Shown piece after piece: positions 40,401-49,890 of a DNA stretch of 64,000 nt. Positions within the stretch are counted from its first letter, which is position 1, and each line of letters begins with the position of its first letter. Source of the DNA: Turritopsis dohrnii (lineage: Eukaryota; Cnidaria; Hydrozoa; Anthoathecata; Oceaniidae); NCBI GenBank assembly GCA_027922465.2, contig BQMF02000064.1:434001-498000 (forward strand), given 5' to 3'. Under the pieces are notes generated by a model. The model was given only the letters and a program-made list of their open reading frames with translations, searched no databases and was not told where the DNA came from. Made by a program: the position numbers and the translations under genes.

Positions 40401-43201
40401 GAAATTTCATGACACCAGTCCTTTAAAACTGAAATACGGCATTAAAAATGACAGCTTATAATCTGGAAGTGGTATACATATAAACGAGTTTCCAAGTAAC
40501 CCAATTATAAACACAAGTGTTTTTCACTTGATAATTGCTATGCTATTTATTAACAGTTAGGAACAACTTCGGAATAAGCTGTGAAGCTTGAGGAATGATG
40601 CCTAGTCAACAGTCAAGCTAAATAGCACTTAAATAGGTGCAGAAAAAATTAAAAGATGGAAAACACACAGAAATATTCATGGTCACACAATCTTTTCAAT
40701 TGTAAAGTGTTTAAATGGTTGAGAGTGTTTTGACAAAAAAGTAGATGATTCCTGTAACTTAGCAAATATAGAAAACTGCTATAAAAGTCAAAGTAGATAT
40801 AAGTGACTTAATTAAATGGCATACCGTGAGTTGGGGTGAGATTCAACTCAGTGGGGTGAGATTCAACAGCACCATTATCCAGACCACAACATTCAACAAA
40901 ATAATTCGAAATTTCAAAACAACAACATCGCATATCTGAACCAAGATGTAATCTATACTACATACAATAAATTTTTTTTTATATTTTTACAAATGCCGAA
41001 TGTAAATTGCCTTTGAGCTCTTCAAATCCCAACACGAGTTAAAAGACTTCGTAAAGCCGTGCACGTTTATTTTTATACCAGCAATTAGGATTTCTCAAAG
41101 ACGGTTTCCATGAAGTGATGTCCACCCTCCGCCCAGCCACCTTTCGCTCTTTCACAAGCGTGTTTATAAAAGCTACTAATGCGCGGGTCGTATTTTGGGG
41201 TGCGTGGGCGGAAGCTATGTAGTGAAACAAACTGAAGGAGATGATTGATCACTGTGCGCAAAATTTATTTTTCAAAGACGGTTTTCACTGAGCAATATCG
41301 CCCTCTAAAACACCTTTCCGTCCAACCCAGCGCACCTACAAAGCTTATCGGCGGGTCTTACGCAATGATGGAGAGAACGATGGAGAGAATTGATGACTGT
41401 GCAATTACTTTGTAAAGGGTTTTGTGCAAAGATTAAAAAGTGCACACCGTATACACTCCATCAACTACCATTGGTACTCAGTTGACGTGCAGCACGTCCA
41501 AGGAAAAAGGATATAATTCCGGGAAGAGCCCTGCAACCCAACGATTTGAAAAGTAAAACGGAAGAGGAATGGGTCTGCAAAAAATGTGATCAAAAATGGG
41601 ACGACGAGAGTGAACGTCGCTGGATCGTGTGTGATAGTTGCAGCGCAAAATTTCATCTTGAGTGCACAACCATTAAATATGCACAAAACAATTATTGGAC
41701 AATAAATCTGGAGAAAAAGCAGTTTCATTGTTGCAAAGGAAAAAATAATATAACAAAAAATGATATTGTGCGTCGTATATTTCTTTTTGCTTCCGATGTT
41801 AATATTGAATTAATACTTGCCTGACAATATTTCATTTAAAATGCAATCTACAACTTTTTGTCACAAGATTTGAAATCTCTGACTATGATGACTAGAACTC
41901 ATCCTAATAGGCTCAACTTAACCGATTTGCAATGTAGAAACCAGGCATTCACTTTCATTTTCAAGCAACCGCGTGTGTAGTTGTGATTCACACCAAAAAA
42001 ACAGCTGACCATTTATGAAATTCTATACAAACCTGTTGTCAAAACCTAAAATTTTAAACTATTTCTTATAACAACTTTTACCATCGTATATCAAAATCTA
42101 ACGAACCGAAATGAAATTTATGAAAACATTTTTCTCACAGAGAAACTAAAACAACATTCCCATTTTGGAAAACGCGTTTTGTTCAGCGGGGCTATTTTGA
42201 CGTCAAAACATTTGAAGCCCGCACATAACGAGATTGATGGATCGTGACATTTTAATAGCCAGAGTCTCTTTAAATGGTAATCATTCATGAATGTTTTGAT
42301 TGCTTTAAATCTTTTTTGTGTTGTATAACTTGGTTTAGTTTTAAAAATGTAATGTATTTGAATTACTGACCAGATGTAGCTTGGATTTTGGCATGTTGAA
42401 TCTCGCCCCGCAGAGTTGAATCTCACCCCAACTCACGGTATACGCTTAGTTAGCTGTTTTATATTTTTAAAGAAATATCTCGTTTGGTCTACGAACAAGG
42501 TGCTGTGATCCAAGAAGATACTATCCATCAAAATATGGCTGGTACGAATTGGTCGTTTTAACGGTAAAAATATCCAAATAGCGAATATATATGCTTTACT
42601 TAAGCGAGAAATAGCTAAATTAGACTTGTGTTGGTAGCTAAATTAGACTTGTGTTGGTAGCCAAATTAGGGGAACCTGCAAATTAAGCTCCATTATAGCT
42701 TCATTAGTGGGTTGTTCCTAACTGATAAAGTCTCCTTTGAATGTGCAAACACATGTTCACTGTTCACAAGTAATTAGATCTTCTTTATACAAACAATTCA
42801 AGATTTTATGTGCTTATTAGGTTCCCAGTAGGCCCTTTATAGGCCATAAATAAAACATTAGCACTTAAAATTTATTTTTGTGGTGTATAAGCTTTAATTA
42901 ACATCAGAGACTCATCTATTAAGATTTAGGAGATTTGTGATTCAAATTGTTCAATGCAATATATTGAAAAAGCTTGAAATCTCCACTTAGAATTGAATTG
43001 TGAAAATTTGGTAACAGCCACAGCACAGATAGTTTCACAAAAAGCTTTCGTTTGATAACAAGTTTTTTGGGAGATACTGCTGTTACCTTTAGCCAGACAA
43101 TCAGCACAAGTCTTGTTGCCAGGTTCTTGAACCAATTCTCTTAAAATAGCATGATGTTTTTCCTTTTGTGCTTTAAGAGCTTTGTCAGCTCTTGTAGTCA
43201 T
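32167..43201 (-). CDS. SMAP: SMAP-type ArfGAP (stromal membrane-associated protein), 9 exons, complete
   Basis: Exons in coding order: 43201-43087, 35863-35730, 35407-35322, 35098-34963, 34881-34789, 33636-33475, 33383-33245, 32883-32756, 32631-32167. All phases fit and give 485 aa, close to vertebrate SMAP1/2. The ArfGAP domain spans about residues 15-130, with zinc ligands Cys32, Cys35, Cys52 and Cys55 (CADC-x16-CIRC) and the catalytic Arg60 in GIHRNLG. It is followed by a basic stretch and then short conserved patches: [10 protein letters not shown] (clathrin-box-like, as in SMAP), ADPFNSF and SIMSLYSN. The C-terminal third is Gln/Met/Asn-rich and disordered, as in SMAP proteins. Family members stimulate GTP hydrolysis by Arf proteins and act in clathrin-dependent endosome and Golgi traffic. 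The start ATG at 43201 gives [10 protein letters not shown], as in homologues. The first intron is 7.2 kb and holds a nest of transposons; the others are 0.1 to 1.2 kb. Confidence 0.93.
33785..34389. mobile_element. 605-bp element with ~200-bp inverted repeats and TA duplications (Tc1/mariner-type MITE)
   Basis: Left end CAGTGTGTCCGCCAAAAATG and right end GGACACACTG are inverted, and the match extends for about 200 bp on each side (AATGCATTTCTTTTTAC is near the inner edge). TA dinucleotides flank it at 33783-33784 and 34390-34391. It sits in a SMAP intron and has no coding capacity. The arms are nearly identical, so the insertion may be fairly young. Confidence 0.9.
36462..36701 (-). pseudogene. 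pogo/Tigger-like transposase fragment (DDE_1)
   Basis: The minus-strand frame reads [11 protein letters not shown] then [17 protein letters not shown], matching the DDE_1 motif DNC.AH...L..I.LVFLPPNTTS..QP of pogo/Tigger and jerky transposases. The Asp of DNC (codon 36701-36699) is the second catalytic residue. Only this core fragment is recognisable. It lies in SMAP intron 1. Confidence 0.7.
37357..37401 (+). repeat. 45-base A tract
   Basis: An uninterrupted run of about 45 A's next to the 3' side of the minus-strand LINE fragment. For a minus-strand LINE tail a T run would be expected on this strand, so the tract may belong to something else. Confidence 0.9.
37402..38436 (-). pseudogene. 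Truncated LINE reverse transcriptase (CR1/L2-like tail)
   Basis: Read on the minus strand in shifted frames: [16 protein letters not shown] (RT motif), [12 protein letters not shown] with the catalytic FADD box near 38170-38195, [15 protein letters not shown], then [20 protein letters not shown] and [18 protein letters not shown] near the end. The order fits the palm-to-tail part of a non-LTR retrotransposon ORF2. Frameshifts and stops interrupt it and the 5' part is missing. It is nested in the TTAA element in SMAP intron 1. Confidence 0.8.
38441..38574. repeat. Direct duplication, copy 1 (partner at 40415-40548)
   Basis: About 134 bp starting CCAGTCCTTTAAAACTGAAA and running to TAATTGCTATGCTAT. 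It matches 40415-40548 except for a small insertion and a few substitutions. Copy 2 includes the right end of the TTAA element plus its flanking DNA, so copy 1 is a second terminus-plus-flank junction. Confidence 0.85.
39250..39447 (-). CDS. THAP zinc-finger exon (transposon-derived)
   Basis: ATG at 39447 followed by 66 codons, with a donor GTAAGT directly after the last codon at 39250. The sequence has the THAP C2CH pattern: MVICAAVGC (Cys4, Cys9), then [16 protein letters not shown], then [18 protein letters not shown] domains bind DNA and occur in P-element and Kolobok transposases and in host proteins derived from them. Its place inside a TTAA-flanked element with inverted ends argues for transposon origin. 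I could not find the next exon, so the gene may be broken. Confidence 0.75.
40415..40548. repeat. Direct duplication, copy 2 (partner at 38441-38574)
   Basis: Starts in the right terminal repeat of the TTAA element and continues into its right flank. Its shared block with copy 1 ends at about 40546. Confidence 0.85.
40824..42438. mobile_element. 1.6-kb TA-flanked element with ~45-bp inverted repeats (pogo/Tc1-type)
   Basis: The left end CCGTGAGTTGGGGTGAGATT and right end AATCTCACCCCAACTCACGG are exact complements, with a second GGGGTGAGATTCAAC / GTTGAATCTCGCCCC pair inside. TA lies directly outside both ends (40822-40823, 42439-42440). It contains a zinc-finger coding fragment of the sort found at the C-terminus of pogo-like transposases, but no DDE core. 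Confidence 0.8.
41546..41824 (+). pseudogene. PHD-like zinc-finger fragment, probably the C-terminus of a lost pogo-type transposase
   Basis: The frame has no ATG at its beginning. It encodes [20 protein letters not shown] then [17 protein letters not shown] and FHCCKG, a Cys4-His-Cys3 pattern as in PHD fingers. Similar zinc fingers end many pogo/Tigger-like transposases. It is followed by about 30 further codons to a stop at 41824. Confidence 0.6.
42612..42667. repeat. 23-bp tandem repeat, about 2.5 units
   Basis: The unit TAGCTAAATTAGACTTGTGT plus TGG is repeated twice, then partly with one substitution, just inside the right end of the 40554-42724 element. Confidence 0.85.
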
Positions 43202-43873
43202 TTCCTTCCACAATCAGCAGTATATTTTCAAGAAATTTCCCAAGGAAAAGATAAATCGATGTGTTGATTGGGTTTGGGTGCCCAGTTCACTGGATACAAT
43301 CTTTTTTTCTTGTTACATGGTTCATTTTACAGACCGTCATCATATCAAGACTTCCTGATCATGATATCACACCACAAATAACAACACACTATCAAATCAT
43401 TCTCATCATATCATATCAGCGTTGCATGTATAGAATACCCCCGCAAGATTCTTACAGAGAAAGAAAATGTCAATTTCAAAATCGCTCCATTTTGGGTGAT
43501 ACAACTTTCGAAAAAACGCAGGCGTAGTGCGATAGATGGGAGAGATCACACAATAAAGGAGTTGAAATATAACCTCGCTATCATAGCAAACATACTACAG
43601 TGAAATCGTCATGTAGCAGAATCCTTCATAGCGCTGTCATCACATCTATGAAATACGAAAATTATTTCTAAAGCATTTCTTTGGTCATCCGAAAATAAAC
43701 ACAAATCTAGGAAATTGAAACCGAAGTATTTGCTAAACATGAAATAAAACCACTAAATTACACTGATAAATTACACTGTTTTTAGAATTCATTTCATAAG
43801 AATCACGAGGCTTTAATTCGTCAAAATTTAAGAATATTAGAATCAGGCTCATAATATAAAAAATTTCAAAAAG

Positions 43874-44879
43874 CAGGGCCCGCGCTATGAACTTGAAAGT
43901 GGAGGGGCCACATTTTATACTGATTAATTTTGAAATCGGCAATTTAGAGTGAAGGCGCCACCATGGTTGGCGCCGGAGGGCAAGGAAAGTTTTTGCAATT
44001 TTGACAGCTCTAGATTGCCTAACAGTGTACTGATTCCTAATACACCTACAATAATCTTTAAATCATTTTTAAAGAGAACTCCAAAGTAATTAAAACTATA
44101 ACAATATAGTATATATACCATAAATCAGAATCCACAAATTTTCCAAAAATATTTTTTCCGGATGGTTTCAAGGTAACAAATTCGTTGGCTATATTTACCA
44201 AAGAAATGTTATCCGTAAGTTCTTTGTGAAAAGAAAGCTGCCAAAGAGTTGAAACACTTTTGAGTCATTGTTGCTCGAAGCCAAGTTTTCAATCTGCGTG
44301 CAAGAGAGAATGATCGCTCGGGTGTTGCACTTGTAGCTGCACCAACAATGACTAGCTTCATCAACTTGATGATGTTTCCAAAGAGATTTCTTTCTAGTGC
44401 GCCACTTGATTTGACTATATTGTCTGTTATCTCCTCGAAATGAGCAACCTTTTCATTTTTAAAAACGGGAGCGCAGAACTTGGATTTTGGCAGGCAGTGC
44501 AGAGATGCCATGGTCATCCGAGTACTTTTCAAGAGCGCCTATCTCTGTCTGGTAGGGGTCGTCGGCGTTAATGGATGCCAAAAAAACTGCTCGATGCTTG
44601 AAAAGAATTGGTAGCGCTTGGTTGCTCAAAACGGTCCTTAATGGCCATGACTACGGTGTCGATTGCATCCAAGTAAATGATTCGGTAGTGGTCGGCTGCT
44701 GATTCCGGATTTAAAGCCTGAGTGCATAATAATAGCTTTTGGCTGTTCCTTTTTCAGTTGCGTAGCCACACCCAATTTTTTTTTTAATTTTTAAATTCAT
44801 GTGTAAAAAAAATTTTTTACTTAGCAAAAAAGTGGGGGGGGCCATGGCCCCTCTGGCCACCCCGGTAGCGCGGGCCCTG
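43874..44879 (-). mobile_element. hAT-type DNA transposon remnant, 1.0 kb
   Basis: Ends are CAGGGCCCGCGCTA and its exact complement TAGCGCGGGCCCTG, typical of hAT elements (CAGGG...). A hAT dimerisation domain is encoded inside on the minus strand. The body is much shorter than a full element. An 8-bp target duplication was not evident. It lies just upstream of the SMAP start. Confidence 0.8.
44209..44710 (-). pseudogene. hAT transposase C-terminal fragment (dimerisation domain)
   Basis: The frame 44532-44209 ends with LMKLVIVGAATSATPERSFS then LARRLKTWLRATMTQKCFN, the hAT C-terminal dimerisation signature (A..ERSFS..R..K..LR..M...R...L). Upstream on the same strand, in another frame, YLDAIDTVVMAIKDRFEQP is another piece typical of zf-MYM/TTF-type hAT transposases. 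Stops and frameshifts separate the pieces, so it is inactive. Confidence 0.75.
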
Positions 44880-45491
44880 AAAAGCCTTATAATCTTATGT
44901 ACATGACCGTCAGACGTTCTTTTGATATTCACACGTTCGAAAGTTTAAAACATTCGAACGTTATGTCGGAAATCGAATGCACACATCAAATGAAATTGAA
45001 CACTGAGAAAATATAAGGTTTTTAACTTTTTAACAATTATTCTTCTGTTCCGCTCCATAAAACAATATTCATGTTCAAGAGAAATTTAAGAATCACGTAA
45101 GAAGGCTCATTTCAGAAGAATCGTGAGGCTTGGGCCGATTTATGTATTTCTTATTGTAATTCTCTTGCGCAGACACAGCAATCAGGGGGCAAAAGCATTA
45201 TAGAATAAGTCTGTAGATTAGTGGCTAAATATCTCAACTAGTGCATACAGTGAATGAGATTTATAAACAAACGAGTATAATGGTATCCATCTCAGGTCAT
45301 GTAAAACGTAAAAGCATGAAAAAATGTCTCTTTTCTTGAGTCAGTGGTATGCCATATTTTTCATTATTTTGAATTCATTACTACACTTCAATCTCCCTTT
45401 TATTAAATCATATCAAATATCATGCTAATATTTAATTAAACAGAAAGTTCCCAAACTTTTGACAATATAAATAGAAGGTTGAATGTGTAAT

Positions 45492-46853
45492 AATTGTGAC
45501 TGTCCAGGGGATTTTGATAACAAACCATAAAACGTTTAAAAACGTTTTTACATTAATCCATTTTTCACAAAAAACATTTTCAACTTTAACCGTCCAGCGG
45601 AGTTTGGTATCGTTGCATTTCTCCTGCAAACGTAAACAAGTTTCATTTGAAGAAGTGTCCAGCGGTTTGTTTATAATCACATTCTTATGCGCCATTTTTG
45701 GAAAGTTCGTTATTAAAACCAGTTATAATTAAAAAACTTTTCATCTTTTACTTCATGAATGAACAAGGTGCGTTCTTTTGTTTTGATTTATTTTAATGAC
45801 GTCAATATTCTTCAAGTGTGTACTTTTTTAATATGCATTTGCAGGTAACACATGTAAGCATATTAGAATACATTGATTACCTGGTTCTCATTCATTTAAA
45901 GATTAAAGAAACAACAGCTGTTTTCAAAGTTTCCACAAATAGAAACCGTCCGCTATAATTCTATTGATTCCATAATAGAACGAATTTGATAGAATTGCTA
46001 TTTTTGTAAATCCTAGGGGAAAAGTTTTATGTTTATTTTTGTAAAGATGTATTTTCACTCGGTGAAAGTAGTTGAAAATGGCTAATTTTTATAGAAACAG
46101 ATCTGGATAAACCTTAATTTCTCTGTTTAAAGAGACATTTCACTTTCACAAAATTAAGATGCACTGTTAATCAAATTACTTAGTAACGTTTTTAGTTATC
46201 TTTATGGACTTCATTTTGATAATGTTTTCAGGTTCTGGGGCGATTGACTGTCACATGATTTTGATTCACCCAATCAGCGGCAGCGGCCGTACAACTTGCT
46301 GAAGTTAAACCTCCCGAAAATTTCAACTAAAGGCCAGTTTCCACTTTATTCAACTCAACTCAATTTTAAATCAAAAATTAGTTCGCTTATACGTGCGACG
46401 ACAGCGAACGATGTGAAAACCAGCCTATAGTTCCGTCTTCCTTGCTCAATACAATAAGTGTGTGTATAGTTTCTGCTCTTTTGTGATTCATTGAAGATGA
46501 ATATCTTTTACGTCGTCGCCCACGTTGCCATCGTACTTTCGTAAGTTCCCTAATAGCAGCCGAAGCAAGAGCTCTTTAGCTCCTTATCATGAAGCATCGT
46601 TTTTAACAATAAAAACATTTTTAATGATAAAACGTTTAAACGTTTTTAATGTTCTGCATAAAACGTTTTATTTAAACGTTTAAACGTTTTCTCTTTCGAA
46701 TTCTTGAAACGTTTTTGACTTCTGGCAAAAACGTTTAAACGTTTTTATAAAAACGTTTTTAAACGTTTTTTTCTATTGTTTTTGCAACGTTTAAATGTTT
46801 CTTTAAAAAACGTTTTATGGTTTGTTATCAAAATCCCCTGGACAGTCACAATT
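45492..46853. mobile_element. 1.36-kb inverted-repeat element with dense AAACGTTT motifs
   Basis: Left AATTGTGACTGTCCAGGGGA and the right complement TCCCCTGGACAGTCACAATT match, and the repeat continues through GATAACAAACCATAAAACGT. The right 200 bp (about 46605-46815) is an array of AAACGTTTAAACGTTT-like palindromes; the left end has a few. An open frame starting at 45695 on the minus strand (MAHKNVIINKPLDTSS...) runs towards the left end but resembles no known protein. Superfamily unknown. Confidence 0.75.
46605..46815. repeat. Array of AAACGTTT palindromes
   Basis: More than ten copies of AACGTT in about 200 bp, many as AAACGTTTAAACGTTT. Their location next to the terminus of the 45492-46853 element suggests subterminal protein-binding sites. 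Confidence 0.9.
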
Positions 46854-46974
46854 GCTGTTGTGGCTTTTGCTTTTAAAGGTTTTGTCAAGTGAGCCTCCCC
46901 TAAGTAGCCTCCATTAAGCCTCTGTTAATGACTTGATGAACAGTTTTTATGGCATAATATATATATATGATAGG

Positions 46975-48562
46975 CAGTTAGGACCACTCGACCAAAACTT
47001 GCGATAAAAAGTGTCTCATACTACTTTATGACAGCCACACGACGAAGTGCCATTCACAACTTTTTCTTCTGATTTGAGAATACAAGATTGAGAATGTATT
47101 GAGAATGTATTGTAAAATCGTGAAAGAAGTAATTATTAATCTGATTTAATTTGTAACTTAGGACCCTTTACTTTGTACATTCACGTCAGTATAAATAAAT
47201 TGTCCAGAACAAATTACTTGTGTTTTTATATGAAACCCGAGAATATGTGAATAGAATTCGTCGAGATACATACGTAGTTCATCGTAATACTAAGGCACAA
47301 AAGATCGGGAGCACAAAAATTTTCGCGACTTTCGCGACATTTTGTGTACGCAACATTTTGTTTTTTTAGGATTCACGACTTTATATATATACTGGCGACT
47401 TTTAAATATTTTCACAAAAAAACATTTCACAGACCATTTTTTTTCCTTTCCGGAAAAGTGAACTTGAAGGGTGCTCGTGACATTTTGTGTTATTTTCGTA
47501 TTCGGATTGAATAACTTCGTTTCCAGATCCCCAAAATAAGTAGGCAGTGGCGTAGGGGGTATTGCTTTGGGTGCGATCACACCACCCTCGGATTTAGTTG
47601 GCCTTCTTTTCTTACCAAGCAATTTTTCAAGCGATATTCTTTGTACTAAATTTCTAAAAAAGCCATTCTAAGAAAAGTACGACATTCAATACTTTTCGTC
47701 ACAAAAAACACATTAAATTATTGGTAGACACTTTGCTGGTAAACAGTCCTAAGTAACTTTAACGATTTTCTGACCGTTGAAAAATTTAAAAGGTAGTTCT
47801 GATCTATTCGTAGTTGCTCAGAGTAGCGTTTTTTTCGATGTCACAAACCAATAGTGGGTATTAGCAGAGGTTCATTTACAATGGCTCTGTCTAAAAATTT
47901 AAGTGCATAAGGTATAATGTTCAACGTTTCTGCTTTCACTCTATGCGGCTTTGATTGACTCATAATCAGATATCCGCACAATATACCATCAAACACTGCT
48001 TATTACTAGAGTTTACGTTAAAGGGAGGACTGAGCGTGTTATTACGAAACATATAATGTTCTGGTGAAGCATGTAATAACCATTCGTTCGTTTGAATTAT
48101 TCATTCCGAATGCTTCCCGAAAATTTATTATTGCAATGTTGGTATTGTCATGTTAATGATTTTAATAATCGTTTTGTCGATACGACACACAATAACGCAA
48201 TTTAATTTTACGACCATTATTGAAACTGATGCTAATGTTTGCTAGAAAAGCGGTACTCCTCCGAAGATGTAGAAATTGTTCGTTTTCTTCTTTCTTCATT
48301 TTCTGATGAACTAAGCCGAAAGGGAAATTTTGACACGGTAAAAAGTTTTGTTTTTGTATAAAGTTTCACCACCCCAAAAATAAAAAAAATTTACCGTGTC
48401 GAATTTTCCCTAGAGCTATGTTTCTATGCGGTTGCTATGCTAGATTGTCATCATTCAATCGGATGTATTCAAATAGTAGAGTAAAATAAAATTATCGAGG
48501 CAATTCTTTATAACAAATCACGATTATTTTAGCGACGAACTCTGGTCGAGTGGTCCTAACTG
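46975..48562. mobile_element. 1.59-kb element with CAGTTAGGACCACTCGACC ends, nested
   Basis: Starts CAGTTAGGACCACTCGACCA and ends TGGTCGAGTGGTCCTAACTG, nearly exact complements. The same five bases, ATAGG, lie directly outside both ends (46970-46974 and 48563-48567), a likely target duplication. A hairpin occurs inside at about 48321-48412. It is inserted in the 46877-49386 element. A partial inverted copy lies at 50600-50995. Confidence 0.75.
48321..48412. repeat. Hairpin inside nested element
   Basis: GGGAAATTTTGACACGGTAA and TTACCGTGTCGAATTTTCCC are almost perfect complements separated by about 50 bp. This may be a further small insertion within the 46975-48562 element. Confidence 0.75.
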
Positions 48563-49499
48563 ATAGGGGGGAATACTTTAATAAACCCAAGATATCTTAC
48601 AATCTGTAGTGAAGTCTCAAAAACATAATTACTTTGAAAACGACGGTATGGCAGAACCGACAGACAACATCGATGCATCTCCACCATAGAGCTTTTCTAC
48701 TGTGTGGGTTCTGATTTGTTAATGGAGGCTGAACGTTTACAATATACAACGAAGTAAAGGTTTTTGGGCGTTTTTCAATAGTTTTAAGACCACTTCTGTT
48801 GCATTGATCAGTTAACGGAGGCTAGTACCACAAAAAAATTCTTAACAGAGGCTGAGTGCTTTGAACGTCCAAAACTAATTTGTTAACGGAGGCTGTTCTC
48901 ATATTACAAATATACACGAAGTTAAGGTCAAGTCCTCCTCATATCTTTTCAGCTGAAGAGTTCAAACAGCTGAAGCCACTGATTACTGCCTTTGTGCTTG
49001 CACAACTTGTAGTAGAACATTTCTCACAACAAAAATCGTCAAGGAGAACAGCCTCCGTTAACAAATCAGTTTTGGAGGTTGAAAACGCTCAGCCTCCGTT
49101 TAAGAACTTTCTGTGATGCTAATCTCCATATAACGTGTAGGCGGTGTCGGTCGTCATCAGGAGACTGTCGGTCTTGGATCCACACCACAGAGGTCAACAC
49201 TGTTTTCAGTGATTTTTGAGTGGTTCTTGAAGATAAATAGGTGTTTTGAAATATTTAAAGAAGTTTTAGGCAGTTTACATGGTCATCTATAAATATTATC
49301 ATTTAGCATGGTCTCAGGATAGAATAAAATATTAACGGAGGCTTAACGGAGGCTACTTAACAAAGGCTCACTTGACAAAACCGCTTTTAAACCATAAAAT
49401 TTTGTTTTATTTACTTAGAGATTTACTTATTTTCTATTCTTATAAATTACTACTGAATTCTCTGTCTCAGTCTCAGTCATAAAATTGTTGATATCATAT

Positions 49500-49890
49500 A
49501 TTTGACTAGTAGAGTGTCTCGCGTAAAAGTTTTTTCAGCGCTTTTAATTTCGAAAACCATGATCCCAAATCCGCAAATCCCATGTCGAAAATAGGTGACC
49601 AAAAATAAAATCATAGAATTATGAATAGACGGTATACCCATGTTATAGAGCTCTAAAAACTGAGCAAAAAAATGTATGGGATCGTTTTAATGGTACGACC
49701 AACCGTTACATTAAATTTTTCATCCCAAAAAATGTCAGTTATACCTTTAGTTCTCTAGATATCTCCCCCAAAACGTTGCATTTGATGGGGATGCAATGCA
49801 ATGGTTCCCCCATGACAATAAAAAAATAAAAGTGTGACACACTCTCACTATTATATAATAGACTAGTATCCCAAGTAAAAATTTTAACCA
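49500..49890. repeat. Dispersed repeat, copy B (inverted relative to 20885-21465)
   Basis: The reverse complement carries GTGTGTCACACTTTTATTTT, CATTGCATCCCCATC, TTTTTTGCTCAGTTTTTAGA and ATAACATGGGTATAC in the same order as copy A. GACTAGTA-type motifs occur near both ends of this copy, hinting at short inverted termini. Confidence 0.7.

Larger units (their letters stand above)
37074..40422 (-). mobile_element. 3.35-kb TTAA-target element with THAP exon (Kolobok-like or P-like), disrupted by a LINE
   Basis: Ends are AGGACTGGTATCG on the left and ACACCAGTCCT on the right, an inverted pair. TTAA lies at 37070-37073 and 40423-40426. A further inverted block, GTGACGTCATTGGAGAAGTTT, sits inside each end (about 37227 and 40240). 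A minus-strand THAP zinc-finger exon lies inside. TTAA targets plus THAP fit Kolobok elements. P elements also carry THAP but use 8-bp targets. No transposase core was found. A LINE and a duplicated flank lie within the unit. Confidence 0.6.
40554..42724. mobile_element. 2.17-kb element with CAGTTAGGAACAAC ends, hosting a nested element
   Basis: Starts CAGTTAGGAACAAC and ends with the exact complement GTTGTTCCTAACTG. The first eight to nine bases match the end of the element at 46975-48562 (CAGTTAGGACCACTC), so they may belong to one superfamily. Most of its length is the inserted element at 40824-42438. No transposase was recognised. Confidence 0.65.
46877..49386. mobile_element. 2.5-kb TTAA-flanked element with GCCTCCGTTAA subterminal repeats
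   Basis: Left AGGTTTTGTCAAGTGAGCCT and the reverse complement of the right end, GCGGTTTTGTCAAGTGAGCC, match and continue for about 55 bp through TAAGTAGCCTCC.TTAAGCCTC. TTAA lies at 46873-46876 and 49387-49390. GCCTCCGTTAA units in both orientations are scattered across 48720-49360. A second element (46975-48562) is inserted near its left end. The frame 48880-49116 has no family resemblance and is built partly from these repeats. Confidence 0.7.
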
